Shown: positions 1 to 10,635 of the stretch, piece after piece
Layout of the letters: every line of letters begins with the position of its first letter
Numbering within the stretch: the first letter of the stretch is position 1
DNA from: Apostichopus japonicus
Taxonomy: Eukaryota; Echinodermata; Holothuroidea; Aspidochirotida; Stichopodidae
DNA length: 64,000 bases
Reading direction: 5' to 3'
Assembly (NCBI RefSeq): GCF_037975245.1
Contig: NC_092569.1
Location: 36,886,168-36,950,167 of the forward strand
The notes under the pieces: model-generated
What the model saw: only the letters and a program-made list of their open reading frames with translations
Database searches by the model: none
What the model was told of the DNA's origin: nothing
Made by a program: the position numbers and the translations under genes

Positions 1-26
1 AGAGATGGTATTACCATTTCATAACA

Positions 27-34
27 TCCCCCTC
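27..34 (-). other. Polypurine tract
   Basis: The minus strand reads GAGGGGGA immediately before the TG of the 3' LTR, the standard position for plus-strand priming. Confidence 0.75.
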
Positions 35-1278
35 AATCTTTTAAAATTTTTGGATACTCCAAAATTTTAACATCATACTGCTTTAACTTATCATTATCTC
101 AAGAAGGTAGAGTACTGTAAGCACATTCACTAATATTCAATAAATGGTCTTCATATATCTCAAAGGTTAACATCTAGGTTACGAATTATTAAAAATGATC
201 ATATGGTATATACACATTGACACTATCTCCATGAAATTTGTGTGTACCTTTTCAATATTGATGACATCATATGATGTAATCTAAAAAAAAGAATATCATT
301 AAGATATCTTAAAGTTACATGACACAGCAAAATATGCAGTATCTCTTACAAAATACATTTATGCATTTCATACATCAATAATACATTTATATCAAAAGTG
401 AAATCATGCCGTGATTTGGGGAGAGATCAGAGAATACTAGACTTAGTTATCTTTTAACTGAATAGAACACCTCAGCGTTCCATAAAAAAAAATTTGTACA
501 TAAGAAAAGAACCTCAAAATATTAAAAACTCATTTACAAAACCTCCTCTTTAATGAAGTCATAGTTTCAAAACTGCTTTGAAACCTTGTGAATCATATAC
601 ATTCACCTCAAGAAAATCAAGAAAATGTGACTTGATAGCATGGTGACCCTAGGTATGCACTCCGAAATGATCTAGTAAAGTACCAAAGTACTAGATATTC
701 GATACCATAAAAGAGACCCCATAGACTATGACATCAACAAATCTTTCTTCAAATTTACATAATACTTAACATCTTGTTCTTTTAAACTTCATGATGAAAT
801 TTACTTTTGCATGAATATTTGAGGAAAAGAAAATATATACATAATTTCCTCAAAAGATCTATACTTTCATTTGCTTTGATAACTGTTGCTGTAAGCAAAA
901 GTTGCACATCACCAATGCTGTCTCTGAATAGCCTTCAATATAACATAAATGATGCAATGTAAATATCCTTAAAATATTTCTCAATATATGAAAACCCATG
1001 TTGCTAATATTCCGGATATGTTCTAATTGCCGGGTAAACGTTTGAACGAATTCATAAGGAGAAATAAGGTATACTCATTACACATTTGTTATAAAAGATG
1101 AAACTAGGTCACTTGGTGGCGTTTTTAACAATAAAGCTTATATTGTCACACCATACAGTACAATGACTTCCACTTAATAGGTATGCAGGTAATTGCCATG
1201 ACGCATTCCATTCATACAATCGTGGGTAAAACACCTGTTCATCTGAACTTAAAGCAATATGCAGTTATACTGTACATA
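35..1278 (-). other. 3' noncoding region of the gypsy element
   Basis: About 1.24 kb of AT-rich sequence between the pol stop and the polypurine tract. I see no frame of useful length on either strand. This is where an env-like gene would sit in errantivirus-type elements. Nothing of that kind is visible. Confidence 0.6.
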
Positions 1279-4200
1279 CTAACCATATAATGTTTGCAAC
1301 ATCCTGCCTGGATTGCCTGTAATGTTCAATCCCTTTTCATGGAGAAAATTCATTATTTCCTCTGTGTTGGAATATTTTCCTACATTCCACCAAAAATCAT
1401 GACTCTTAAAGCCTGATGGAAAACATGGTGTCTGATAGGTGACCAGAACCTGTAATTCACCCAATTTGTATCGAGCACGTTGGACTTTCATGTCTCCTTG
1501 TGGAGCATTTGCAAAAACTTTCTTTTGCCTTAATATGCTATCTTTAATGGAAGGATATGGAATTGCTAATCCTTCATTATGTGCTCTATTCTCTAGAAAG
1601 GATGCAACATTCATTGGCTTAGTGGTCATAAGACACATGATGTGATCTGAAGTTACCCCTGGCAAAATGTTACCAAACTCATCATGAAACTCAATATGTG
1701 CATCTTGCATGACATTAACATTTTCTGCATTAGAAATGTTACTACTCAAAACATTTCTCATTCGAGCAAGCTTTTCACTTGATGAACCCTTCGTTTTCAA
1801 GACCTGACGCAATTTCTGAATGTTAGTGATATTCTTAGTTTCAGAAGATGCTCTTACAAAACATGGTTTAAGCCTGTTATAATTGAATACATCACTAAGA
1901 ATTTCTCCTTTGAGAGTGGCCAACAAATAATGAGTCCTATCTAAAACTTGATGGATTACTAGTGGTCCACACCATTCTGCAGCTATTTTGCGAGAGTTCG
2001 CAGTCAAGGAGGAAGACGTTGGCTTATACAGATACACTAATTGACCCGTTGAATAAATTGCACCTTTGTCTAGTTTTGCACTTATCTTAACATTTTGAGC
2101 ATCTTGTTGCTTCTTTTGTAAGACTAACATTACCCTTGACAAATGATCAAATCGTTTCTTTAACAATGCAGCATATTCTCCATGAGATTGTGATAATCCT
2201 GCCATTGGATTGAATGATAAATTTGTAAGATTTGGTGGCTTACGTCCAAATGCAAGTTCAAATGGGCTATAGTTACCTAACTGAGGAGAGGAAAATGTGT
2301 TATATGCATAGGCTGATGTTGGGACAAATCGTACCCAATCCGTACCAAACTGATTTAAGTTCACTTTGAGGAAATTTGAAAGAGTCTGAATGTGTCTTTC
2401 AACCTGTAAGCTTCCATGATTGCTTACACTGATGAACTTTTGTTCAATGCCTAAAGCTTTACTTAAGAGCTCCACTAATTTTCCTGTAAGAGATGCTGCC
2501 GCATCACTTATGACACAAGACGGTGGACCAAAAGTTGTAACTACCCTCTGCAATAATGCTTCACATATTGTTTCAGCATCAAGAGTCTTAAGAGAAACAC
2601 ATACAACAAATCTAGTGATCTCATCACAAACAACCATCAAATGTTTAAATCCTGTAGCCGTTGTGGGCATAGTCTTGAAATCCAGACTAAGTCTGTCAAA
2701 AGGACGATAAGAATCAGGAATGCGAGCATGATATTGTCTCAATTTGTCCGGTTTCTTTCGGAATTCTTGACAACGGAGACATGCCTGAATATAATTACTG
2801 ATGCGTTGAAACATATTGCGCAGATAGAAATGCTGTCTAATGGTCAAATATGTACGCATTACACCCTGATGATTACTTAACAAGTCATCATGATATCGAG
2901 ATATTATCTGTTCTACCATAGTCTCAGGTATGACTAACTGAAGAGTCATCTTAGCATCATTAGTTTCATGCAAAAATATCCTGAATAACAAACTATTACA
3001 TAACAAATAATCCTCTGCTTGAGAACGAACAGTTCTAGCATGCTTAACATTACTTGGAATAATGTCATGTGCAAGAAAATCATAAATTGGTTTGTAATAA
3101 GGACAAGTTTGTTGTTGAATTTGCAACTCCTTTACATCAAATGGCAGATCATAGTTTTTGATCAGCTTTCCTTGAATTGCCTTCATGACTTTATTCAATT
3201 CCTTTTGTTTTGGAATGTGCCCTGTAACCAAATGATCAATGTTTGTTATGACTGGCTTTGGCTGAGAAAATAATTCTGGTGGTGGTTCTCTGATTACCTC
3301 TTGCACTCTATGTCTACTCTGATCCACTAATCTTGGCTCTGTAGGTTGAGAAACACTTGTAAAATTTGGCACAACTAATACATCAGGACTATATGTATGT
3401 CGATTTTCACTCGGCATAGAAATAGTAGGCCTTTGAATATATGTTTCTCTCTTATCAGTAGAAATTACTGGTGTAGTCCTCTTTTGTGACTCAGATTGCA
3501 GTCTCTGTTTAACATGATCATTAGAATGTGTTGCCTTAGGAACGGATGTCCTTTCAACTCTATTTGTTGATTCTTTGGCTGGGGAATCCTGCTTGGACTC
3601 CTTAGTGACTTTATTCGGAAATAAATCTGGAACTTTGACTCCCATTGACCTTGCCTTTGACCTTGTCATGATTGGATTAAATGTCTCCTTAGGTGGAGTT
3701 AAAAAATCCTCACTAGAACTGACCTCTTGAGCAACCTGATCTATTTCAGAGTGAAATTCCTGTGGTGCTCTAGACAAATAATCTGCCAAAACCAATTCTG
3801 AGCCTTTCTTATAACCAACCTGAAATGTATATTCTGACAATTTGAACAGAAGCTTACGTAAGCGTGAAGTTGCTGGTTCTTGTTTTGACTTAAACAATTC
3901 AACAATGGCTGAGTGATCAACATATGCCTCAAATTCTACATTTTGCAATAAATGTTTGAATGCTGTCACATTAATAAATAGACCCATCATTTCTAATTCA
4001 GTTACACTATACCTCTGACATGCTGGTGGTAATATCTTAGAGTAATATGCAATAATATTCTCTTTGCCATTAACTCTTTGTGTCAAGTATGATCCTGTTG
4101 CTACTCTTGATGTGTCGCTATATAATACAAAACGACCATATTTCTGTGGCATATGCAATATAGGTGGATTACACAACAACTCTTTAATACTTTGAAATGC

Positions 4201-6153
4201 ACACTGATGTTCCTCTGTCCATTTAAATACCTTTTTCTTACGACTCAAATGATGTAATGGTCTCAATAGTGCTTGAACATTTGGGAAAAATGAAGCCACA
4301 TAATTAACTGCACCTACAAATCGTCTTACTGACTTAACATTGTGTGGTTTCGGTGTGTTCCTGATTGCTGCACATCTATCATGTAAAGGTTGGATACAAG
4401 CCTCACCTTCTGGGGTTATTGAGAGCAAATGTCCCATATATCGGACTGAATTTTGGAAAATGCTACACTTTTTCGGAGAGATTTTCAATCCGTTGTCCAT
4501 TAAAACCTTAAAAATTGCCTTTAGGTGTTGTTTGTGAGATTGTTTGTCTGCACTGTACACAATAATATCGTCATGATGAGCAATACAGAACTTATTTGAA
4601 TTTGGGATCGTTGCCAAAATATCATTAATTTTCGACTGAAAGATCGCTGGAGATAAATTCAATCCCTGTGGTAGGCGTTTATAATAATAATGCTTTCCTC
4701 CATGAAATGAAGCAATACCTGTATATTGTTGTGCATGAACACTGAGTGGCAGACAGAAGAATGCAGACTTTAAGTCAAGAACACCCAAAATTTTGGCTCC
4801 AGAGTACCCTATGGTACGGATAGTCTCATTCAGTAATGGAAATGGGTGATTGAGACGTTTTATCCTACTATTCAAGTAGCGAAAATCTGTGACAACTCTT
4901 TTGTCTTTTGTTCCCTTCTTTGGAATGAGGAAAACCGGTGAGGTATAAGACTGATGTCCTACCGCTAAGATTCCTAATCGCACTAATTTGTCAAGCTCAC
5001 TGGCGACAATGACTTTGTCCTCATCTGAAAGTCTATAGGGACGTATGTAAAATGGCTCATCATTAGTAAGAGTAATATCAGCCTCATAATTTGGACAGTG
5101 AGATAATTCACCATAAAGAGAAAATGCATCTCTATGTGAGTCTAGAAATTCATAAATGCTTTCTGTTTCTGAGGCATCTAGAATACTTTGTTCCAAATTA
5201 ATGTTTTCTCTCATGATCTCCTGTTCCGATTTGGAAACCAGGGGATCATCGGCTGTCAAATGTGGATAACGATGTAAATTATATCGTGTAATTTCATCAC
5301 GATTCTCTTTGGAGTCAGAATTGGTTCGAAAAAGAGACGGTTTTTCGATGTCTCTCATGACATTGAGAAAATCTAGAGAATCAGTAGGTATGTCTTCTGT
5401 GACCGTAATGATATCTGCTAAATCTAAATGAGCCACTGTGCGAGAAGGATGCAGACAAAATTTCTGGTTACCCATGTTCCTTAATAGAATCTTTGTTCTA
5501 CCTTTATGCATTTTCACTAGCATTCGTGAAGGACACATACGAGATATCAGAGGGAACGGTTTAATAACAACATCTGCATTTCGTGCATATAGTGGAAGAC
5601 GTCCCTGTACAGTAATGTATCTTTGCTGACCTGGGTAAATAACAAACCTCTGCACTGGCCTAAGGAAAACTTTGGCTTGTTTAATTCTAAAACAGTTTGT
5701 GGTAAAATCCAAAGATCCATTCAATTCCTTCAGAGTTTGACTACCTAATATTAAGTCAATACCTGTCAGGTTTGCAGCAATTAAAGCAGAGAGCTGAAAT
5801 TCATGACCTTGAATTTTGACCTGAAATGTTATCATGCTATACGCATGAATAAACTGACCATTACCCAACTTTAGGTTTACTACATCAACTGAGACTGGTT
5901 GTATAGAGGATAAATACTTTGAATTTTGCACTGTAGAAGAAGAAATGATAGAGCGTGTTGCTCCACTATCAAACAACAATGAAATTCCTTTACCATCATG
6001 TAAAGTACCTCTTACAAAATTACGTGTGTCCAGTTGAATATCCACATTACGGTCGTTCCCTGTATATCTAGAACTAGGAATATTACTATTCTTCCAAATA
6101 TTATTTGCTTTACGTTTCGATCTTCCTTTACTTGGTACTTTGTCTGGAGTCAC
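1279..6153 (-). CDS. pol: Gypsy Pol polyprotein (PR-RT-RNaseH-IN)
   Basis: The protein is about 1624 aa. It carries an aspartic protease motif DSGATRS near residue 62. The reverse transcriptase runs from about 400 to 570, with LPQGL and an active-site box read as HHDD near 527 rather than the usual YxDD. RNase H begins near 678 (YSDTS). The integrase has an HHCC zinc finger near 1090-1130 and catalytic D, D and E near 1154, 1215 and 1251. A GPY/F-like module lies near 1396-1430, followed by about 190 residues I do not recognise. The first codon at 6153 is GTG, not ATG. The frame stays open upstream and overlaps the end of gag by roughly 30 nt in the -1 frame, so Pol is probably made by frameshifting. 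No canonical slippery heptamer is visible. There are no internal stops. Confidence 0.95.
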   Translation of the reverse strand: MTPDKVPSKGRSKRKANNIWKNSNIPSSRYTGNDRNVDIQLDTRNFVRGTLHDGKGISLLFDSGATRSIISSSTVQNSKYLSSIQPVSVDVVNLKLGNGQFIHAYSMITFQVKIQGHEFQLSALIAANLTGIDLILGSQTLKELNGSLDFTTNCFRIKQAKVFLRPVQRFVIYPGQQRYITVQGRLPLYARNADVVIKPFPLISRMCPSRMLVKMHKGRTKILLRNMGNQKFCLHPSRTVAHLDLADIITVTEDIPTDSLDFLNVMRDIEKPSLFRTNSDSKENRDEITRYNLHRYPHLTADDPLVSKSEQEIMRENINLEQSILDASETESIYEFLDSHRDAFSLYGELSHCPNYEADITLTNDEPFYIRPYRLSDEDKVIVASELDKLVRLGILAVGHQSYTSPVFLIPKKGTKDKRVVTDFRYLNSRIKRLNHPFPLLNETIRTIGYSGAKILGVLDLKSAFFCLPLSVHAQQYTGIASFHGGKHYYYKRLPQGLNLSPAIFQSKINDILATIPNSNKFCIAHHDDIIVYSADKQSHKQHLKAIFKVLMDNGLKISPKKCSIFQNSVRYMGHLLSITPEGEACIQPLHDRCAAIRNTPKPHNVKSVRRFVGAVNYVASFFPNVQALLRPLHHLSRKKKVFKWTEEHQCAFQSIKELLCNPPILHMPQKYGRFVLYSDTSRVATGSYLTQRVNGKENIIAYYSKILPPACQRYSVTELEMMGLFINVTAFKHLLQNVEFEAYVDHSAIVELFKSKQEPATSRLRKLLFKLSEYTFQVGYKKGSELVLADYLSRAPQEFHSEIDQVAQEVSSSEDFLTPPKETFNPIMTRSKARSMGVKVPDLFPNKVTKESKQDSPAKESTNRVERTSVPKATHSNDHVKQRLQSESQKRTTPVISTDKRETYIQRPTISMPSENRHTYSPDVLVVPNFTSVSQPTEPRLVDQSRHRVQEVIREPPPELFSQPKPVITNIDHLVTGHIPKQKELNKVMKAIQGKLIKNYDLPFDVKELQIQQQTCPYYKPIYDFLAHDIIPSNVKHARTVRSQAEDYLLCNSLLFRIFLHETNDAKMTLQLVIPETMVEQIISRYHDDLLSNHQGVMRTYLTIRQHFYLRNMFQRISNYIQACLRCQEFRKKPDKLRQYHARIPDSYRPFDRLSLDFKTMPTTATGFKHLMVVCDEITRFVVCVSLKTLDAETICEALLQRVVTTFGPPSCVISDAAASLTGKLVELLSKALGIEQKFISVSNHGSLQVERHIQTLSNFLKVNLNQFGTDWVRFVPTSAYAYNTFSSPQLGNYSPFELAFGRKPPNLTNLSFNPMAGLSQSHGEYAALLKKRFDHLSRVMLVLQKKQQDAQNVKISAKLDKGAIYSTGQLVYLYKPTSSSLTANSRKIAAEWCGPLVIHQVLDRTHYLLATLKGEILSDVFNYNRLKPCFVRASSETKNITNIQKLRQVLKTKGSSSEKLARMRNVLSSNISNAENVNVMQDAHIEFHDEFGNILPGVTSDHIMCLMTTKPMNVASFLENRAHNEGLAIPYPSIKDSILRQKKVFANAPQGDMKVQRARYKLGELQVLVTYQTPCFPSGFKSHDFWWNVGKYSNTEEIMNFLHEKGLNITGNPGRMLQTLYG

Positions 6154-6182
6154 TGTATGATGAGTGCAATCATAAGTGCTCC

Positions 6183-7139
6183 CTAATGAAAATTCTGTGT
6201 TGGTACTCTCTTTACATTAGCCTCCATTTCATGGCTTAGGCGAATTTGACAATATTGTGCAAAATGACCTCGATTTTGACAGTAGTAACATGTAATTGAA
6301 GGATTAAAACATGGTAACCTTCTCCTGTTATCATTACGACCCGTCCTAGGACCACGAGAATCACGAGAACTATATCTTTGCCTCATATCTTTTGGATTGT
6401 CTTGCGATTCTGATCTACGTGACAGATCAAACTTGGTTTCTAATTCCTGAATTTTATTACACAACTCGTGTATCTCAGAAGATGCAGAAATAGTAGGAGT
6501 CTGAACAGAAGACGCTTTGTCGTGCATTGCCATAAATAGTTCGGAAGAAGCTGTGGGTTGACTTTGGATTTGTAAGTCAAAATAACATTGGACTTTCGTG
6601 ACCAAATCTGCAATTGTTGCTTTTGGTGATGCAGACATTAACACTGCTGAGCGGCATTGCAAAGGCAGGGTCGAGATAAATTTATCTCTAATTTGGTCCT
6701 CGCCATAATTTAATTGTGCTGCAGCTTTTGAAATTTTGGCCAAATGTGCTTGAGCTGTATCACCTGGCGTATAGCTTAATGCGTGAAATGCCTGTGATTT
6801 TGCATAGGAAGAAGTTCCTGGACTGAAACGAGCAAGGAATTGCTTGCGCAGATCAGCAATAGTTGAAAAATTTTTGTTTTCAATCCAGAGTCTGGCTTGG
6901 CCTTTAAGTGTTCGCTTAAATATGCGACATATTTCATTAAATTCTTCCTCTACAGCCTCAGGGGTGGTTTGGGACGGCAATTTATGCACCTCTAAATAAT
7001 CTTCAAATCCCAAATAATGAGCTTCGGCTAAATCTGCATCAATTACATCGCCCTGAAATCGTGATGGCAAAAAATCAGTGGGCCTATGTTTCTGCATAAC
7101 ATTAACAGAGGTCGAAATTTCCTGTTCACTGACGGACAT
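6183..7139 (-). CDS. gag: Gypsy Gag with zinc knuckle
   Basis: The protein is 318 aa. The N-terminal two thirds resemble retrotransposon gag (helical, with a region around residues 75-150 rich in W, F and L of the type that packs in capsid). Near residue 283 there is one CCHC zinc knuckle, CYYCQNRGHFAQYC, preceded by an Arg/Ser-rich basic stretch suited to RNA binding. The start ATG at 7139 is about 660 nt downstream of the candidate primer-binding site. The stop at 6185-6183 lies just upstream of pol, which is in a different frame. Confidence 0.9.
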   Translation of the reverse strand: MSVSEQEISTSVNVMQKHRPTDFLPSRFQGDVIDADLAEAHYLGFEDYLEVHKLPSQTTPEAVEEEFNEICRIFKRTLKGQARLWIENKNFSTIADLRKQFLARFSPGTSSYAKSQAFHALSYTPGDTAQAHLAKISKAAAQLNYGEDQIRDKFISTLPLQCRSAVLMSASPKATIADLVTKVQCYFDLQIQSQPTASSELFMAMHDKASSVQTPTISASSEIHELCNKIQELETKFDLSRRSESQDNPKDMRQRYSSRDSRGPRTGRNDNRRRLPCFNPSITCYYCQNRGHFAQYCQIRLSHEMEANVKRVPTQNFH

Positions 7140-7802
7140 TATGCCGCATACAATCCTAGGCTAGTTACGAGTATACAACATGAGCCTAGACTTAATTGAA
7201 CACACTATCGACCGTTATTAAATACAAATAACAAATATGCAATACATGGACACGATTAAAATAACTTATCGGTACACTCTGATCTCAAATAGGGGTTGGG
7301 ATACAAATTGGCATGATTTCACTCACCCTTAAGTTTAACTAAGAACTGGTAGTGGAACTGCAAACGATGACTGAAGTCCCTCGGTTAGTAGTAATATAGT
7401 AGTAGTAGCGGCAGGTAGTAGCAGTAGCAGGTGGGCCTACATCTCGTATACTGCAGATTCGTTCGCCGTTAACATCGGGTCGAGCCTAGGCTTAGATCGC
7501 GAAAATGTTCAGTTCTGATGTTTAGAGCTGTAGTATGACTAACTACGTACTAGTTGCGCGAATGTTCAAACGCGAACTGCATGCTGGGTTGATTAACGTT
7601 CGTGTACAGATCAGTGGTTCCGGTGTACAGGCTTAGGCTAGTATAGGCTGACTTCCATCGCAGAGTGTTTCCGTTAGGCTAGGTCGTGAACATGCGCTGT
7701 GTTCCTCGTTAGGTCTTCGGGCCAAAAAAATCCTCCTGTTCGTTGTTGATCGTAACGAACGAAAGTGTGAACAGTTCCGTTACCGTTTTGTTCCTGAAGA
7801 AA
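7140..7802 (-). other. Gypsy 5' leader
   Basis: About 660 bp between the primer-binding site and gag. It contains a short imperfect AGT/GCA trinucleotide tract at about 7385-7430. A 100-codon minus-strand frame spans 7674-7976, but it crosses the LTR boundary and has no recognisable domain. Confidence 0.5.
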
Positions 7803-7819
7803 GCAACCGATCTCCACCA
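7803..7819 (-). other. Candidate primer-binding site
   Basis: TGGTGGAGATCGGTTGC on the minus strand directly follows the LTR end. It begins TGG, complementary to a tRNA CCA tail. I could not name the tRNA. Confidence 0.5.
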
Positions 7820-8563
7820 TGTAATATTGTGTCGAGCCCGGCTCCTCCGATAGTAAAAATATATCGGGACTCGCGATAGAAAGGTACTGGGATATCTTGA
7901 TGCCGTATTTATGCTTCTTCAGGAGATGTCTCGAACGGAAGAAAACAATGAGTTCACACAAAAAACAATTTGACAAGATCGGATTTGATTAATGATTCGG
8001 TATAATTTCTTCTCTCTCGATTCTCTTAACAAATAAAACTAAATTACAATGATTTGACTTGACTTGACTCCGTCAATTAAACAATTAGAAAGAGTGATGA
8101 AATGGTGACGAAGCAACGAACTGATCACGGAGCGCTGACGGAGTGATAAATTTGCTGACGGAGTGATAAATTTCTGACCTCCTTTTTCTTTTATACCCTA
8201 CTTCCATAAAAATCCCTCTGCGCACAATCAGTAGGCAGCCAATAACCTGACCATCCTGTATTAACTTAACGATATAAAAATAATTGTGCTGGCACTGATC
8301 TGCCCTGATTGGTTGGGAGTTTGGAAGTCCATCCCCTTTCTATGGAAACTTCCATACCACGTGAGAGAACCTTCTCGAATGTTCCACAGACATAATGGAA
8401 TCTATTTTGGGAAAAGGCCCTGTACCAAGATTCAATAAGATAGTTAAAAAGTTCTCCTGGGAAAACTGAATCCATGACCTAGATAAATACATAAGAGGCC
8501 CGTAAGGTGTCTCGATGGAGTTTTTCGGTAACATCAAAGAGATGGTATTACCATTTCATAACA
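7820..8563 (-). repeat. 5' LTR of the gypsy element
   Basis: On the minus strand it begins TGTTATG and ends ATTACA, the usual TG...CA termini, about 744 bp. The outer end is proven by the 26-bp match to the start of the window. The inner end is inferred from the TG/CA rule and the adjacent candidate primer-binding site. A TATAAAAG box lies at 8195-8188. Just downstream of it a 19-bp unit containing GGAGTGATAAATTT-type sequence (plus-strand reading) occurs twice in tandem at about 8147-8178. No AATAAA was found on the minus strand in the proximal part. Confidence 0.75.
8188..8195 (-). promoter_or_regulatory. LTR TATA box
   Basis: The minus strand reads TATAAAAG within the LTR, about 370 bp from its outer end and in the right orientation to transcribe gag and pol. 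Transcription would start near 8160. Confidence 0.5.
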
Positions 8564-9261
8564 CTATATTAAGCATTATTATTTTAAGCATTTAAGTGTA
8601 TACCACACCGTATTCAAACGGTGGAATTCCTCTCTCCCGTCTCAATAGTTGAGTACCCTGACCGTATTAAATTCAGTACGTGTTGGGAAAATTAAATAAC
8701 TTGGGTTTTGTGTCTTTATTTCTTTCTGCGTTAGGGGCCATTACTCTAACCTAAATAGAGGACGGACGAACCACGGGTTACACAATGTATATGATACATG
8801 ACAGCCTGAGGGTTAAACTCATAAGTAGGGAAGGAAAACCAGTGTGTTGGTTTGTAACGTGAGAGCGGGACGGGAGTCGGAGCGGGACGGGAGTCGGAGC
8901 GGGTCGGGAGTCGGAGCGGGAGTCGGAGTCGGGAGTCGGCGGGGACGGTTAGTGAAGGAGAACCTTTGGAACAATTCGTCTTCGCCATTGCTACTAATTA
9001 TATATTGCTCAGAATGTAAAATAACGAAATGCCAGTAGGAGCCTGAGAGCACATGCATGTATTGTTTATTGACATTGTGAGTTTTATGATGTCTTTGTTG
9101 TATAGAGCTAGTTACTATAAGTGTTTAGAAGCAATATACTGACCAACTCAGGCAGTGCAGTTAATGCTAGATCAATTAAGCCAGTTCCCCGTATGTTCGT
9201 GGTATCAGACAGACCCGATTATCAAATGTCTTATACATTGTTTCCAATTTTCAAAATTCAG
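8564..9261. other. Flank between gypsy element and tail exon
   Basis: This is unique-looking sequence apart from a GC-rich tandem repeat at about 8866-8945 built on the 12-mer GGGAGTCGGAGC. If the exon at 9262 belongs to a gene that begins left of the window, this is intron. No transmembrane exon like those of the downstream paralogues was found here. Confidence 0.4.
8866..8945 (+). repeat. Short GC-rich tandem repeat
   Basis: Roughly five imperfect copies of a unit containing GGGAGTCGGAGC, with some copies extended by GGGAC. It stands out from the AT-rich surroundings. Confidence 0.7.
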
Positions 9262-9610
9262 GAAAACAAGGAATACTTCCAGCGATAACCAATTGGAGAA
9301 TATTTACGAAACTACAAGCGATGCGTTTCGTGAACCTCCTCCATACGAGAACAGGGCTAACTACTACACAGGGGGTGAATTTATTGCATCAATGGACCAG
9401 GGGTGGTATCTCCCAGAAAGCGTGCCTCGCCGATCACATGTTCCTGTTGAGAACGCTCAACCGGGCAAAGAGAATGCATTTCCTCAGAGCCAAGCAAGCT
9501 ATCGAAAAGAAGAAAGAAATGAAATAAATAAAAATAACTCCGAATTAGGAGAAGAAAACATTGATCAAAACATCGACAGAGATGAGAATGATTATAATCG
9601 TTATTATTAA
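9262..9610 (+). CDS. Last exon of a divergent receptor-like gene (cytoplasmic tail)
   Basis: An acceptor (TTCAG at 9257-9261) opens a phase-2 exon whose first complete codons give Arg-Lys, exactly as in the tail exons of the two CUB-gene copies downstream. It encodes about 116 residues to a TAA at 9608-9610. The sequence is hydrophilic and Tyr-rich, with an EPPPYENR segment (a PPxY WW-binding motif overlapping a YEN motif), an IYETT motif, and an Asp/Asn/Glu-rich end closing in Tyr-Tyr. It has no clear similarity to the other tails apart from the YEN motif. The upstream exons are not seen and may lie beyond the gypsy insertion. It is an inferred member of the cluster and could be unrelated. 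Confidence 0.45.
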
Positions 9611-10635
9611 AGGTATATCAATGACGCAAAACATGACTTATAGATTAAAGCAATTAAATCAGATCAAAGGCAATTTTTATGATTTGAACAGAATGGATTC
9701 ATTATTATAATCGGTGACATAAAAGGAAGATAAAGAGAACTATAGTTATAAATCGCCAGCTTAGCCTTCAAACATCGAAAGAGTAAATAAATGACCAATC
9801 AACCTCAAATCATTTCCCAATTGCTCTCGAAATGATAATTCCAAGCCATTTATATTTAAACATCTTGAAATAGAAATATAAATACAACTATGCCTACCAC
9901 AGGACATTGAGCATATTGTAGCATTAAATTTCATTCTTTGACTTGTCAATTCTGTATGTATTAAATGATTCTTGCGATATGGTGTAGGGTCGGGAAGGGT
10001 CGGGAAGGATGTTTGGATTTACTTATATTTTAAAGCATATATCTTTAACCGTTAAGGTCTGATTAGGTAAAGCCCTTAGTAATGTCTGGTCAAAAACTGA
10101 GAGATCCGATTAATGACGATTTATAAGGATATTTTTGCACAATATTTTCTGCATTTTAACAGAGCCAATGAGCTCTATGAAAGGTGGAACGTTACGTTTA
10201 AAGATTGCTGGCTTCATTAATAAAAATAATTTAGGGAAACATCCTGGATAATTTCGGATGGTCCTAAGCTAACAGCCACAATATTTTCCGACCTGTAACA
10301 TTTCCTTAAAGAAATACAGCATGACTTCATTATCTAGGGGAAAAAAGAAGTTAAATTAACAAGGGCGTTGTTTGTTCTAAAGAATACAAGCCCTAGACTT
10401 ATAATCTCGCCAAAGGAATTACCTTGCGTAAACCAGTAGGATGTGAAAATATATTCATTAAAGGAATTTTTTAGTAAAAAATGGGATCCAGTCGTATCGG
10501 TCATACCATATTTTTGTCTTTGTGTCGACCTAAACCTCCACCTTGTGATGAATTTTAGTTTCTGTGATAGAGTGCTTGAAATGTTTGCCCGTCCTGCCAG
10601 AACATTGAAATCTAACACTGACTTACGTCGAGACG

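Larger units (their letters stand above)
1..8563 (-). mobile_element. Ty3/gypsy LTR retrotransposon, near complete
   Basis: Read on the minus strand the order is 5' LTR (7820-8563), primer-binding site, leader, gag (7139-6183), pol (6153-1279), a long 3' noncoding stretch, polypurine tract and the first 26 bp of the 3' LTR (26-1). The 26 bases at 1-26 are identical to 8538-8563, which fixes the outer LTR boundary. The rest of the left LTR lies outside the window. Full length would be about 9.3 kb. Both long reading frames are open, so the copy looks young. No envelope-like frame is seen. The domain order PR-RT-RNaseH-IN with a GPY/F-like module is that of Metaviridae. The target duplication cannot be tested because the left flank is missing. 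Confidence 0.93.

Noticed and set aside
7674-7976. 100-codon minus-strand frame
   Set aside because: It crosses the inferred LTR/primer-site boundary of the gypsy element and has no recognisable domain.
9155-9261. N-terminal part of the 151-codon frame ending at 9610
   Set aside because: The acceptor at 9261 and the phase match to paralogous tail exons make the upstream part intron read-through.
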